Source of the DNA: Sandarakinorhabdus sp. | GTDB taxonomy: Bacteria; Pseudomonadota; Alphaproteobacteria; Sphingomonadales; Sphingomonadaceae | Direction of reading: 5' to 3' | Length of the DNA: 64,000 nucleotides | Assembly (NCBI GenBank): GCA_020692215.1 | Contig: JAIMKW010000004.1 | Location: 1-64,000, forward strand | Part shown: one piece after another, positions 1-9,786 of the stretch | How positions within the stretch are numbered: position 1 is the first letter of the stretch | Layout: every line of letters begins with the position of its first letter | Made by a program: the position numbers and the translations under genes | The notes under the pieces: model-generated | The model's input: the letters and a program-made list of their open reading frames with translations, nothing else | Databases searched by the model: none | Told to the model about the DNA's origin: nothing

Positions 1-229
<229 letters not shown>

Positions 230-361
230 ACTAGAGAGTCCCATCATCAACATGAGCATTGCTACGGCGCAAGTCGGTCGCTCAGATGGATTGCTCTCAG
301 CAGACTTTGTGGGTTTGCGCTCACAACAAATACGGCATCGATTTTCAGCACCAGCTTCTAA

Positions 362-477
362 GCTTGGTGGCCATAGCGCCTGTGACCCACCCGATCCCAT
401 CTCGAACTCGGCCGTGAAACCAGGCAGCGCCGATGGTACTGCCGCTTAAGCGTCGGAAGAGTAGGACGCCGCCAGGC
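362..477 (+). rRNA. 5S ribosomal RNA
   Basis: This is about 116 bases with the conserved 5S core CCCGATCCCATCTCGAACTCGG (loop C region, near 390-412) and GAAGAGTAGGACG near the 3' end. The ends GCTTGGTGGCC and GCCGCCAGGCT pair to form the terminal helix. It lies between the 23S 3' end and tRNA-fMet. The exact ends are uncertain by a few bases. Confidence 0.93.
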
Positions 478-594
478 TCAGAAGCTCGTGCTGGATGCTG
501 CACATCAGCCGTGCACAGGAAAAACCCATTTACAATGTCAGGCATCATTCGGCCTCTCTTCCCCACCTTAGGTGGCGAGACCGACATCGGTTGT

Positions 595-671
<77 letters not shown>

Positions 672-675
672 GTTT

Positions 676-709
676 ACGCCGTCAGCCTTTCAGGTTGGCG
701 GCGTTTTTT
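676..709 (+). terminator. Rho-independent terminator of the rRNA operon
   Basis: A stem of about 12 pairs (676-687 with 693-704, including ACGCCG/CGGCGT and a few G-T pairs) with the loop TTTCA is followed by a run of six T. It starts five bases after the tRNA-fMet CCA end and would stop rrn transcription before the convergent dctD-like gene. Confidence 0.85.
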
Positions 710-747
710 GTTGCACCTGAACTGACCTGCCCCCTTGTTGTTGCTAT

Positions 748-2088
748 TCATAAGCGGAAGGCCATCGGTATGATCCCGTGTTTTGCGCATTTATCATACA
801 ACGTCTTTCTTGGAAGACCGAGGCGCTCGCAACAGCGCTGGATGTTGCCAGCTTCCGCAGCCAGGGCAGCACGCAGCAGATCGGCCTCGTAGGCAGCCAC
901 CAAGTCCGCAAGTGTTGCGTCATCTGCCCTGGCGGCATTAGCCCGGGAATTGAGGCCCAGCACCACCGTTTCTGCGTATGCCTGCAGCTCGCGTGCGTTG
1001 CCCGGCCAATCGTGTCCGGCAAGATGGGCGCGAATTGCAGGCGAGACTGCGGGTATGTCCCGCTTGAATCGACGGGCGGCTAGCCCAGCGAAGTGGGCGA
1101 AGAGCGGAGCAACATCATCCCGCCGCGTGCGGAGCGGCGGGATTTCGAGCTGCACTGCCCCGATGCGAAAATGCAGGTCTGCACGAAATCGGCCGCCGGC
1201 CACCTCTTCTCCCAATATTGCAGCACTGGTTGCCAGCAGCCGGATATCGACCGGCAGGACCTCGTTGCTTCCAGTCAGAGGGAGTTCCTGGCTTTCAAGG
1301 ACACGTAGCAGGCGCAGCTGCACTGTGGGGGTGAGTCTCTCGACTGCGTGAAGTACCAGGGTGCCGCGGTTTGCTGCCGCGATCCGGCCGATGCGCTTGC
1401 GGATCCGGCCAGCGCCGCCAGCGTGGCCAAAAAGCTCTGTTTCCTGCAGATCGGGCGGTAGCGCCTCGCAATCGATGCTTATCAGCGGGCGGTCACGCCG
1501 GCTGCTTCGGGCATGCAGAAGCTGGCATACCAGATCCTTGCCACTTCCAGGCTCCCCGCAGACCAGCACGTCGACATCGGTTGCCCCGATCTCGTTGATG
1601 ATAGCCGATAGTCTCTGGACGATCTGGCTTGTGCCGATGAACCGTGCGCCAGCCCTCCCGCTATCCGGGCCAGCCTCGTCCATCGCGGCTCGCAAGCGCC
1701 GGTTTTCCAGAACCAGGCCTCGCAGCTCCAGTGCACGCTCCACACAATCCGCCAGCCGATCGACTGCGAAGGGCTTGGGCAGGAAATCATAGGCCCCCTG
1801 GCGCATTGCCTCGACCGCTTCGGCAATATCGCCATGGCCCGTCATCATGATGACCGGTATCTCGTTGTCCACGGCAAGAATGCGTTTCAACAGCTGGCGG
1901 CCATCCATTCCGGGCATCCGGATATCGGCAATGATTGCCCCCGGCCGAGTCCGCTCGAGCCCTTTGAGCGCTGAAGCCGCATCCGGGAACGACAGCACCT
2001 TGTGCCCGGCAAGAGCCAGCCCTTCGGCGAGGCTTTCCCGCAGATCGGGATCATCATCCACCAGCATGACGGGGAGCGTTTGATGCAT
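748..2088 (-). CDS. dctD: DctD-like NtrC-family response regulator lacking the GAFTGA loop
   Basis: The 446-residue protein has a receiver domain (phospho-acceptor D55 in ADIRMPG, K105), an AAA+ domain (about 150-375) and a C-terminal Fis-type helix-turn-helix (about 405-440). Walker A GEPGSGKD (178-185) is intact. The sigma-54 contact loop GAFTGA is absent: after ELFGH there is AGGAGRIR (223-230), about two residues shorter than the family. Walker B, normally LFLDE, reads LVLHA (244-248), so both acidic residues are lost. The late AAA+ motif WPGNARELQ is kept. It overlaps the upstream kinase gene by one base (TGATG), so the two are co-transcribed. By family it should control C4-dicarboxylate uptake by the neighbouring dctA. 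By sequence it should not drive sigma-54 open-complex formation. Confidence 0.85.
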   Translation of the reverse strand: MHQTLPVMLVDDDPDLRESLAEGLALAGHKVLSFPDAASALKGLERTRPGAIIADIRMPGMDGRQLLKRILAVDNEIPVIMMTGHGDIAEAVEAMRQGAYDFLPKPFAVDRLADCVERALELRGLVLENRRLRAAMDEAGPDSGRAGARFIGTSQIVQRLSAIINEIGATDVDVLVCGEPGSGKDLVCQLLHARSSRRDRPLISIDCEALPPDLQETELFGHAGGAGRIRKRIGRIAAANRGTLVLHAVERLTPTVQLRLLRVLESQELPLTGSNEVLPVDIRLLATSAAILGEEVAGGRFRADLHFRIGAVQLEIPPLRTRRDDVAPLFAHFAGLAARRFKRDIPAVSPAIRAHLAGHDWPGNARELQAYAETVVLGLNSRANAARADDATLADLVAAYEADLLRAALAAEAGNIQRCCERLGLPRKTLYDKCAKHGIIPMAFRL

Positions 2089-3842
2089 CAGCCGGCCCTT
2101 GGCATGAGAAGGCGAAACCGGGCTCCCGTTTGGCCCATATGCGGGCGCAACAGGTCCAATTCGCCTCCCAGCGCTGCTGCAATATCACGGGATATAACCA
2201 GCCCGAGCCCAAGCCCCCTCGCCTTAGATGTGCGGAACGGTGTGAACAGCAGCGCAGCCATGTCTGGTGCGATGCCTGGGCCGTTGTCCTCCACCATCAG
2301 GCAAACCTGTCCGCCCGCTTCGTCGAGCAGAATGCGGATTTCAGGCTCGTCCGTTTCTCCAAGCGCATCAATGGCGTTCTGCAGCAGGTTGACGAGGATC
2401 TGTTCCAGCCGCACCCGCTCTCCCTTCACCTTCAGCTCGGGCCGCCGCGGCCCGCGCTGCAGCCGGATTTCATTTTGACGAAGGCCGCTCCCGATCAGCA
2501 CAAGGGCGCCATCGATTGCGGTATCGACAGCAAGGACCTGCACCCGGCCGGGTGATTTGGCGGCAAATGTCCGCAGCTCGCCAGAGATTGCACCTATGCG
2601 TTCGGTAAGCCCGGCGATCCTGTCGAGCGCGCGACGCGCGGCAGGAATATCGCTCCGGGCGATCAGCGTTGCGGCGTTGTCGGCGGTCGCGCGGATAGCG
2701 GCAACCGGCTGGTTGATCTCATGTGTGACGCCAGCAGCGATCTGGCCCAGCGTTGCCAGCCTGTTGGCCTGCTCGAGCTCCTGATGCAGCTGCCGCGATT
2801 GCTCCTCGACTCTCTGCCGCTCTTCCATCTCCCGCAGCAGCCGCTCGTTCGCCGCCCTCAGCTCGAACGTCCTTGCGGCCACATTTGCCTCCAGATCGAT
2901 CCGCGTGCGTTCCTGAAGAGCATTATCCGCCTCTGCCTTCCGGCGCCTGCGCCAAAGCCATGCCGCAGCAGTTGCAAGTGCGCCCAGTCCAAGCAGCGCA
3001 ATGGCACGGGCGGCCGTTGTCGCTTCACCCACCCGCGGCTCGAGCGGCGAAAGTAGCCCCAGCTTCCAGCCCGGCACCGCCGTGGGGCGAAGGGCCAGCA
3101 GAAAGCCTTGTGTGCCGTCAATTCCCGGCATGGCAAGCGCCACCTCGCCGGTGCTTGTTGGAAGGCCAAGGTCGCTGAGGCTGCGAAAGCGCCATCCCGA
3201 CTGGCTGGTGATGACGACCCTGTCATCCTCATCGATGACGAAAGCCGGCTTTCCAGCGCGCGCCCACTCCGCTTCCACGCCCAAAAATTCGGCCTTCACA
3301 ACCAGAACACCCAGCGCGCGCCCCTCTGTCTCGACGCGCTGCGATAGATAGAGGCCCGGCCTGAGCGTTGTGTTGCCCAATGCGAACTGCGCGGCCGACC
3401 CTGTCTTCAGAGCCTCGCTGAAATAGGCGCGGAAGCGATAGTCCTGCCCCAGAAAGCTGCCGGGCGTGCGGGCGTTGCTGGACACAATTGTGATGCCATC
3501 GGTGTCGATCACGTAGATGGCGGCAGCACCGAGCCGCCGGGCCAATGCATCCAGCCGGTCCCCCAGGCGTGCCCGCGCAGCGGAATCATCGTGCAACAAG
3601 GCCGCACGAACGTCTGCGTCGGTTCCAAGCGCCAGCGGCAGGGCCCGATACCGTTCGATTTCGCTCGCCAGCAGGGCATCCAGCAGCGCGGCAGACTGGT
3701 TTGCAGTTCGCGCAATCTCTTCCATTGCCCGTCGCTCTGCGACCACGCCGACCAGCCAGACCAACAGTGCCGCAAGCGCAACGATTGCGCTGACGACAAA
3801 GACTGCGGGTTCTCGCTTCAGGATCGGAGGAGGCTGGAGCAT
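2088..3842 (-). CDS. dctB: DctB-type membrane sensor histidine kinase
   Basis: The 584-residue inner-membrane kinase has an N-terminal transmembrane segment (about residues 15-37), a periplasmic dCache-like sensor region, and a second transmembrane helix (LLGLGALATAAAWLWRRRRK) followed by a coiled coil. The HisKA box ATLGQIAAGVTHEINQP carries the autophosphorylated His374. The HATPase domain has LVNLLQNAIDAL, EDNGPGIAP and GLGLGLVISRDI. The start at 3842 (MLQPPPILKREP) puts the first helix close to the N-terminus, as in DctB. A longer frame reaches 3998 but would run into the operator region. It is co-transcribed with the response regulator and divergent from dctA, so it probably senses C4-dicarboxylates. 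Confidence 0.88.
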   Translation of the reverse strand: MLQPPPILKREPAVFVVSAIVALAALLVWLVGVVAERRAMEEIARTANQSAALLDALLASEIERYRALPLALGTDADVRAALLHDDSAARARLGDRLDALARRLGAAAIYVIDTDGITIVSSNARTPGSFLGQDYRFRAYFSEALKTGSAAQFALGNTTLRPGLYLSQRVETEGRALGVLVVKAEFLGVEAEWARAGKPAFVIDEDDRVVITSQSGWRFRSLSDLGLPTSTGEVALAMPGIDGTQGFLLALRPTAVPGWKLGLLSPLEPRVGEATTAARAIALLGLGALATAAAWLWRRRRKAEADNALQERTRIDLEANVAARTFELRAANERLLREMEERQRVEEQSRQLHQELEQANRLATLGQIAAGVTHEINQPVAAIRATADNAATLIARSDIPAARRALDRIAGLTERIGAISGELRTFAAKSPGRVQVLAVDTAIDGALVLIGSGLRQNEIRLQRGPRRPELKVKGERVRLEQILVNLLQNAIDALGETDEPEIRILLDEAGGQVCLMVEDNGPGIAPDMAALLFTPFRTSKARGLGLGLVISRDIAAALGGELDLLRPHMGQTGARFRLLMPRAG

Positions 3843-3863
3843 GGGATCTGCACCGCTATTAGA

Positions 3864-3913
3864 TGTGCGGGTTTCTGCACATTGGCAAGCCAGTTTGTGC
3901 GCAAATCCGCACA
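3864..3913. promoter_or_regulatory. Tandem inverted repeats, candidate DctD operators, in the dctB-dctA intergenic region
   Basis: There are two 18-bp inverted repeats of the same design: TGTGCG-N6-TGCACA at 3864-3881 and TGTGCG-N6-CGCACA at 3896-3913. Their starts are 32 bp apart, about three helical turns. Tandem upstream sites are the known arrangement for DctD at dctA. Further downstream lie a perfect palindrome TTTGCGCAAA (3964-3973) and TTGTGCGCAA (3986-3995, matching 3895-3904). An AT-rich stretch at about 3924-3960 could hold the promoters. No clear GG-N10-GC (-24/-12) element was found. Confidence 0.6.
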
Positions 3914-4089
3914 GGGATTCGATATGCTGTGTAATTATTCTATATTTTACAATAAATTGGCTATTTGCGCAAAATGCTTGCAGCCTTGTGCGCAACACAT
4001 CTAACTGATGGCAATCAGCACGGCAAACGTGCGGGCCAGGGAGGGGGGATCAGACAATCGCACGCCTTGATGTTGCATCCCGAGCGGCA

Positions 4090-5409
4090 GTGCCTGCTCC
4101 GCGCCGTCGCGGATTGCATCGGCAGCTTTACGCCCAGGTGCTGCTGGCCATTCTGGCGGGCGGCCTTATCGGCCATTTTGCTCCGGATGTCGGCGTTGCG
4201 CTGAAGCCGCTGGGCGATGGCTTCATCCGTCTCGTCAAGATGGTGATCGCCCCTGTGATCTTTTTCACGATCGTGACCGGCATTGCGGGCATGAAGGATA
4301 TCGGGGCGCTGGGCAGCGTTGCTGCGAAGGCTTTCGGGTATTTCTTCTTTTTCTCGACTGTCGCGCTCATCATCGGGCTCGTGGTTGCGAATGTTGTCCA
4401 GCCAGGAACCGGGATGAATGTCGATCCGGTGAGCCTGAAGGGGGCGGAGGTTGGCACCTATGTGAAAGCCGCCGAGGAGCAGAGCCTCGTGGGGTTCCTG
4501 CTTTCCATCATCCCCGAAACCGTTACCGGCGCGTTCGCGCAGGGCAATCTCCTCCAGGTGCTGTTCTTTTCCATCTTCTTCGGAATCGCGATTGTTGGTG
4601 CCGGCAAGCCGGCTGAACCAGTTGTCGCCATCCTCGAAGCGGCCGGCCATGCCTTCTTCCAGCTCGTCACCCTGTTCATGAAGGCGGCCCCGATCGGCGC
4701 CTTCGGGGCCTTTGCCTTTACCATCGGCAAATATGGCCTTTCTTCCATCTCCAATCTGGCCGCGCTGGTTGCGACCTTCTATCTCACATCGGCCTTCTTC
4801 ATTGTCGTCGTTCTTGGCCTTGTCTGCCGGGCCAGCGGCTTTTCCATCTTCACGCTTATCCGTTATCTGAAGGCCGAACTCCTTCTGGTGCTTGGAACCA
4901 GTTCGTCCGAAGCGGCGCTTCCCAGCCTCATGGAAAAGATGGAGCTTGCGGGGTGTGCCAAACCGATTGTCGGGGTGGTCGTGCCAACCGGCTATTCCTT
5001 CAACCTGGATGGCACGAACATCTACATGACGCTGGCAGCCCTGTTCATAGCCCAGGCCATGAACATCCATCTTCCGCTGGAAGAGCAGTTGCTTCTGCTG
5101 GGGGTTGCCATGCTCAGCTCCAAGGGCGCGGCAGGCGTCACCGGGGCCGGCTTCATCACGCTTGCAGCAACGCTTTCCATCGTTCCGTCTGTTCCGGTTG
5201 CCGGTCTTGCCCTCATTCTGGGCATCGACCGCTTCATGTCGGAATGTCGCGCGCTGACGAATTTTATGGGCAATGCCGTTGCAACCATTGTTGTCTCACG
5301 GTGGGAGAATGGTATCGATGAAGAGCGTTTCGCAACAGTGTTGCAACAGGGTGATTTCCGCGTTCCGGACGAACCGCTCGTGCCGCCCATCGAATCCGAT
5401 CCGGACTGA
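4090..5409 (+). CDS. dctA: C4-dicarboxylate/H+ symporter, DAACS family
   Basis: The 439-residue inner-membrane protein is close to the usual DctA length of 420-445. Family signatures include the serine-rich reentrant loop [19 protein letters not shown], the motif [23 protein letters not shown], and [20 protein letters not shown] in the second half. It takes up succinate, fumarate and malate with protons. The start is a GTG at 4090, and the N-terminus [20 protein letters not shown] matches DctA. The divergent dctB-dctD pair and the repeats between them point to regulation by that system. It ends only 30 bases before the TonB receptor gene, so read-through is likely. Confidence 0.93.
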   Translation: MPAPRRRGLHRQLYAQVLLAILAGGLIGHFAPDVGVALKPLGDGFIRLVKMVIAPVIFFTIVTGIAGMKDIGALGSVAAKAFGYFFFFSTVALIIGLVVANVVQPGTGMNVDPVSLKGAEVGTYVKAAEEQSLVGFLLSIIPETVTGAFAQGNLLQVLFFSIFFGIAIVGAGKPAEPVVAILEAAGHAFFQLVTLFMKAAPIGAFGAFAFTIGKYGLSSISNLAALVATFYLTSAFFIVVVLGLVCRASGFSIFTLIRYLKAELLLVLGTSSSEAALPSLMEKMELAGCAKPIVGVVVPTGYSFNLDGTNIYMTLAALFIAQAMNIHLPLEEQLLLLGVAMLSSKGAAGVTGAGFITLAATLSIVPSVPVAGLALILGIDRFMSECRALTNFMGNAVATIVVSRWENGIDEERFATVLQQGDFRVPDEPLVPPIESDPD

Positions 5410-5439
5410 AACAGAAACCAACAAGAAAGGGGAACATCA

Positions 5440-8400
5440 ATGATCATCACCGCAAGAAAGGGGGCGCTGCGCGCCACACAGGCCAGCCTTGCCGCACTCG
5501 CCATCGCCCTCGTTGCTGGCCCGGCCACTGCACAACAGCAAGCTGTGACGGCAGAAGCCGACGTGCCGCCAGTTTCGCCCGAAGACATCATTGTCACCGG
5601 CTCCAACATCCGAGGCGCAGTGGAGAGCGGAGCCCTTGCCGTTTCGATCCTCGATTCCGAGCAGTTGGAATCCTTCGCTGCATCGTCGACCGGCGAACTG
5701 TTCGAGAATATCGCCCAGGCCGGCGCTTCGGAAATCAATCCGTCGTCGGATGGCCCGAACTCGGCCCGCGGCGACGTCGCCACCATCAACCTTCGCGGCC
5801 TTGGAACGGGCAACACGCTTGTGTTGCTGAACGGACGCAGGCTTGCAGCCCATGCCGCGAACGAGGATATCGGGTCGACGCCGCGACAGGTCACCAACGT
5901 CAATGCCTTCCCGGTTTCGGGCATCGATCGTGTTGAAGTCCTGCGCGATGGTGCATCCGCTCTTTATGGTGCGGATGCAACGGCGGGTGTCGTCAACACG
6001 GTGCTGGATGCCGATTTCCGGCGCACACGGATCACGACGCGCTACCAGATGCTGTCAAACACCGGTCACCAGCAATTTTCGATCGAGGGGGCAACAGGTT
6101 TCCGCTCGAAGGATCGCCGCACCCGCCTGATGCTTTCGGGCCAGTATTTCACCCGCAACGGGCTGTTCTCGTCCGAGCTTGGGCCGCAGTTCAATTCGGT
6201 GGACAAGCGCGCTTTCCTTGGCGACAGCCCGTTCGCAACCACGACAACCGATTTCCGCAACACTTCCACCTCGTCGCCGTTCGGGCAATTCCAGGCCGGC
6301 CGGGTGAACGCCGATGGCGTGTTCGTCGGTCAGCGTGCGCGTGTTGGCAACACCAACATCACCAGCACCACGGGTGTTTTCAGCATCCGGCCGTGCGGAA
6401 CCGGAACGACAGCCGAGCTGATCACCACGTCTGAAGGCTGCATTGGTTCAGGCCCGGGCAATCTTCCGGTTGGCCTGCGCTTCGATTTTGCCGCAAACCA
6501 GCCCAACAATTCGCTGGGCCAAGGTGTGAACGTGAACATCAGCAACGATCTGCGCAAGGGCCGGCAGCTTATATCCAACGCTGACCGGATCAACGCCTAT
6601 GCCATTGCCGAGCATGATTTCGGCAATGGTGTCGAAGCGTTCGGGGAAGTGCTCTATTACAAGGCCACCACCAATTCGAGCCGGGCGACGCAGCCGCTGG
6701 ACAGCGGGCTTGCCTTCCTGATCGTGCCCAAGGAAAACTACTGGAATCCGCTTGGGGCGGTTGGCAGCCCCAACCGCATCCCGGGCCTTCGCACGACAGA
6801 CGTGCCGACCCAGGGATTGGACGTGCTGGTGCAGAACTGGCGCCCGACCGAGCTTGGGCCGCGAGAAATTCGTGTGATTACAGATACCTATAGGATCCTC
6901 GGCGGCCTAAGGGGCAATTGGGGCGAATGGGGTTGGGAAGGCGCGCTGGGGCATAGCGGCAACAGCACGCGCGACCGGGAGAACAATCGCATATCGAAAA
7001 CCTTGCTGGCCCAGGAACTCGCCAAGACAACACCTGATGCCATCAATCCCTTCGGCGGCGCAAATGCCAACAGCCAGGAACAGCTTGACCGGGTGCGCAT
7101 CCAGAGCGTGAACAACGGCAGCACCACGCTGACGACCGGCGATTTCCGCCTGACAAACAGCGAAGCCATCAAGGGCTGGGCGGCGCCAATCGGCATAGCG
7201 CTGGGCGTGGACTGGCGCCGGGAATCCTACGAAGAGGATCGCGACGAACGGCTCGATGGAACCATCATCTTCGATGACAGCACGGTTTCGGGCATTTCCG
7301 ATGTGGTGGGGGTGAGCCCGACGCGCGACAGTTCGGCAAGCCGGAATATCTTTTCCGGCTTTGCCGAGGCGCTGGTGCCGCTGCATCGGGGCTCGGGCAC
7401 ATGGATCAACGACCTGACCCTGCAACTTGCGGTTCGGGGCGAATATTTCGACGATCTGAAGGTCGGCACGGTCAAGCCCAAGGTTGCGCTCAGCTGGTTC
7501 CCGGTGAAATTCTTCAACCTGCGGGCCACCTATGCCGAAGGCTTCAGGGCGCCGAACCTCGTCCAGCTGAACCGGGGGGATATCTCACGTCTGAACCTGG
7601 GGATCGAGGATTACTGGCGTTCCGATGTGACGGGTGACCCGGGATCGACGGGCGCTGCCTATCTGGCATCCGTCCGTCAATCCAACCCCAATCTGAAGAA
7701 TGAAGACACCAAGACCTATGTCATCGGTGGCACGCTTGAGCTGGGCCGCGCCTTTGAGTCTCCGGTTGTCAGCAGGTTCAGCATCTCGGTTGATTACTGG
7801 CGCTTCGAGCAGAGAAATCTGGTCGGCGTGTTCGGGGACCAGGAAGCGCTGGCGCTGGACTTCCTGGAGCGCAAGCAGGGCGGTTTCAACCCCAATGTGG
7901 TCCGTGCCGCGCTGACGGCAGAGGACCAGGCCCTGTTCGATGCCTGGAATGCAGCCAACCCAAATGATCAGCGTTCTGCCGCTGGCCAGGTGCTGTTCGT
8001 GGTCGATCCGTTCATCAACCTTGACAGCCAGGTGGCGGACGGCTTCGACTTTGCAGTATCGACCCAGTTCAACACCGAAAAGGCAGGCACCTTCCGCTTT
8101 GATTTCGAGGCGACCTACCTGAAGACCCTGGATGTCGTGCGCAACCCACGCCTTCAGGAACTGGCCGAGGACCCCAATTTCACAGGGGAATTCGCGACGC
8201 TTGCCGTCAACCGGGTGGAACTGAACGGCAATCCGAAATGGCGTGGATCGGGCACCTTCCGCTGGTCGATCAGCGATTTCACGCTGGGCGGATCGGTTCG
8301 CTATGTTTCCGGCTTCACCGACACCGCCGCCGACATCAGCGTGAACGGAGAGCAGATCTTCTGGAAGGTGAAGGAAGACTGGCGGGTGAACATGTTCGCC

Positions 8401-8568
8401 GAACAGCGTGTGCCCCTGCCCAACAAGAACGATCTCCGCCTGCGCATCGGGGTGAACAACCTGTTCGATCAGGCGCCGCCGCTGACGGACAGCTCGTTGG
8501 GCTTTGATCCCAGCTATCACCAGCTGAAGGGCCGGGAGTTCATCTTCCAGCTGCGAGGCACCTTCTAG
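5440..8568 (+). CDS. TonB-dependent outer-membrane receptor (first of four)
   Basis: The 1042-residue protein starts with a signal peptide ending near ATAQ, then a TonB-box region (EDIIVTGSNIRG), a plug domain with INLRGLGTGNTLVLLNGRR and IDRVEVLRDGASALYGADATAGVVN, and a large beta-barrel ending in a C-terminal phenylalanine (FIFQLRGTF). An AAAGGGG ribosome-binding site sits just before the start. The substrate is not evident from sequence. The M14 carboxypeptidase and alpha/beta hydrolase that follow with no gap, and the dctA transporter before it, suggest uptake of a peptide-like or ester-linked carboxylate compound; this is inference from position only. Confidence 0.92.
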   Translation: MIITARKGALRATQASLAALAIALVAGPATAQQQAVTAEADVPPVSPEDIIVTGSNIRGAVESGALAVSILDSEQLESFAASSTGELFENIAQAGASEINPSSDGPNSARGDVATINLRGLGTGNTLVLLNGRRLAAHAANEDIGSTPRQVTNVNAFPVSGIDRVEVLRDGASALYGADATAGVVNTVLDADFRRTRITTRYQMLSNTGHQQFSIEGATGFRSKDRRTRLMLSGQYFTRNGLFSSELGPQFNSVDKRAFLGDSPFATTTTDFRNTSTSSPFGQFQAGRVNADGVFVGQRARVGNTNITSTTGVFSIRPCGTGTTAELITTSEGCIGSGPGNLPVGLRFDFAANQPNNSLGQGVNVNISNDLRKGRQLISNADRINAYAIAEHDFGNGVEAFGEVLYYKATTNSSRATQPLDSGLAFLIVPKENYWNPLGAVGSPNRIPGLRTTDVPTQGLDVLVQNWRPTELGPREIRVITDTYRILGGLRGNWGEWGWEGALGHSGNSTRDRENNRISKTLLAQELAKTTPDAINPFGGANANSQEQLDRVRIQSVNNGSTTLTTGDFRLTNSEAIKGWAAPIGIALGVDWRRESYEEDRDERLDGTIIFDDSTVSGISDVVGVSPTRDSSASRNIFSGFAEALVPLHRGSGTWINDLTLQLAVRGEYFDDLKVGTVKPKVALSWFPVKFFNLRATYAEGFRAPNLVQLNRGDISRLNLGIEDYWRSDVTGDPGSTGAAYLASVRQSNPNLKNEDTKTYVIGGTLELGRAFESPVVSRFSISVDYWRFEQRNLVGVFGDQEALALDFLERKQGGFNPNVVRAALTAEDQALFDAWNAANPNDQRSAAGQVLFVVDPFINLDSQVADGFDFAVSTQFNTEKAGTFRFDFEATYLKTLDVVRNPRLQELAEDPNFTGEFATLAVNRVELNGNPKWRGSGTFRWSISDFTLGGSVRYVSGFTDTAADISVNGEQIFWKVKEDWRVNMFAEQRVPLPNKNDLRLRIGVNNLFDQAPPLTDSSLGFDPSYHQLKGREFIFQLRGTF

Positions 8569-9786
8569 ATGCATGCCCCGCGGGCAGCCTGCTGGCCATA
8601 TCTGGGCCTGTTGCTGCTCGCGGGCGCCTGCACGCCGCCGCCGCTGGAAGTTGCTGTTAAACCGCTCAGGCCGGCACTTTGCACCAACGGGGCGATCAGC
8701 GTGCATGCCGATTTCGAGGAAGCCGGTGTTTCGGAATGCACGGTCGCGCCCGATGGCCGCATCATGGCCACCATCACCCCGGAAACCTCTCCGATCAACC
8801 CGAGCCCCTGGTATGCCATGCGGATCGAGGGGCCTGCCGGCGCGGCACCTGTTGTGGACCTTCGCTACGCCGAGGCCGGACACCGCTATGCGCCCTGGGT
8901 TCGTGGGGCGGATGGCAAGTGGCACAGGCTTGCCGATGCCCAAACGCAAAAGGCGGAAGATGGAAGTGCCACCATCCGGCTGCCAGCCCTTGCCGGGCCC
9001 ACCCTTCTGGCAGGCCAGCCTCTCGATCCGATAGGCGACGCGCTGGCCCCCTGGAAGGCGCTTGCGGCCCTCGGCAAGTTGAAACGAATCGATGCCGGGC
9101 CAACGCCAGATGGCCGCCCGCTGCCCATCTTTCTGCACACGCCGCGCGATGCCGAAGGCCTTGTCGTTCTTCTCGCCCGGCAGCACCCACCCGAAAAGAC
9201 CGGCGCAGTCGCCTTCGACAGCTTTGCCGCCCGTGTCTTTGCCGACACGCAGACCGCCCGCGCAGTGCGCAGGCGTTTTGCCATCCTCGTGGTTCCCGTG
9301 CTGAATCCGGATGGGATCAGCCGCGGCAACTGGCGCGCCAACAGCGCCGGCACAGACCTCAACCGGGATTGGGGCCCGTTCGCCCAGCCCGAGACACGGG
9401 CCATCGGCACCCGGATCGAGCAGCTTGCCGTTGCGCTCCCCCCCATTGCGATCATCGATTTCCATTCCACCTTCAAGGATGTGATCTACGCTCCTCCGCG
9501 CGACCCGACAGTTCCGCCGACGGACGTTGCCGAGCAGTTCCTCGACCGTTTTGCTGCAACATCCGAAGGTGGGCCCATTCCGATCAGCCGTTCCCATCGG
9601 TCAGCTTCGGGAACCTTGAAGGGCTGGTCGCGCGACCGGTTCGGCATCGCCGGCCTGACCTATGAAGTGGGCGACAAGACCGACCGTTCAACGATCAGAA
9701 CAACCGCAACAGTTGCTGCCGATGCCTTTCTGGCAGCACTGCACGACCATCCCGTCGTCCAAACCGAAGGACAAACCCGCCGATGA
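8569..9786 (+). CDS. M14-family zinc carboxypeptidase-like lipoprotein
   Basis: The 405-residue protein has a lipoprotein signal peptide (LLLLAGAC, lipidated Cys21). The M14 metallopeptidase set can be read in order: zinc ligands H206 and E209 in QHPPE, then NPDG and the substrate-binding stretch DLNRDW from D263, third zinc ligand H299 in DFHS, and catalytic E366 in YEVGDK. This resembles the cytosolic-carboxypeptidase-like branch rather than pancreatic carboxypeptidase. The N-terminal 100 residues are probably a beta-sandwich, as in that branch. The start codon follows the receptor stop codon with no base between, and its stop overlaps the next start (ATGA), so translational coupling is likely. 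It probably trims a C-terminal residue from an imported substrate in the periplasm; the substrate is unknown. Confidence 0.82.
   Translation: MHAPRAACWPYLGLLLLAGACTPPPLEVAVKPLRPALCTNGAISVHADFEEAGVSECTVAPDGRIMATITPETSPINPSPWYAMRIEGPAGAAPVVDLRYAEAGHRYAPWVRGADGKWHRLADAQTQKAEDGSATIRLPALAGPTLLAGQPLDPIGDALAPWKALAALGKLKRIDAGPTPDGRPLPIFLHTPRDAEGLVVLLARQHPPEKTGAVAFDSFAARVFADTQTARAVRRRFAILVVPVLNPDGISRGNWRANSAGTDLNRDWGPFAQPETRAIGTRIEQLAVALPPIAIIDFHSTFKDVIYAPPRDPTVPPTDVAEQFLDRFAATSEGGPIPISRSHRSASGTLKGWSRDRFGIAGLTYEVGDKTDRSTIRTTATVAADAFLAALHDHPVVQTEGQTRR

Noticed and set aside
3913..4090. A sigma-54 (-24/-12) promoter upstream of dctA
   Set aside because: TTGGC at 3957-3961 was tested, but no GC follows at the required 10-base spacing.
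4015..5070. A 351-codon minus-strand frame opposite dctA
   Set aside because: It is charge-biased sequence with no domain; dctA has full family motifs.
7585..9597. A 670-codon open frame on the minus strand across the first TonB receptor and the M14 gene
   Set aside because: It lies opposite two clear genes with signal peptides and catalytic motifs. Its translation is compositionally biased and has no recognisable domain. It is a by-product of high GC codon use.
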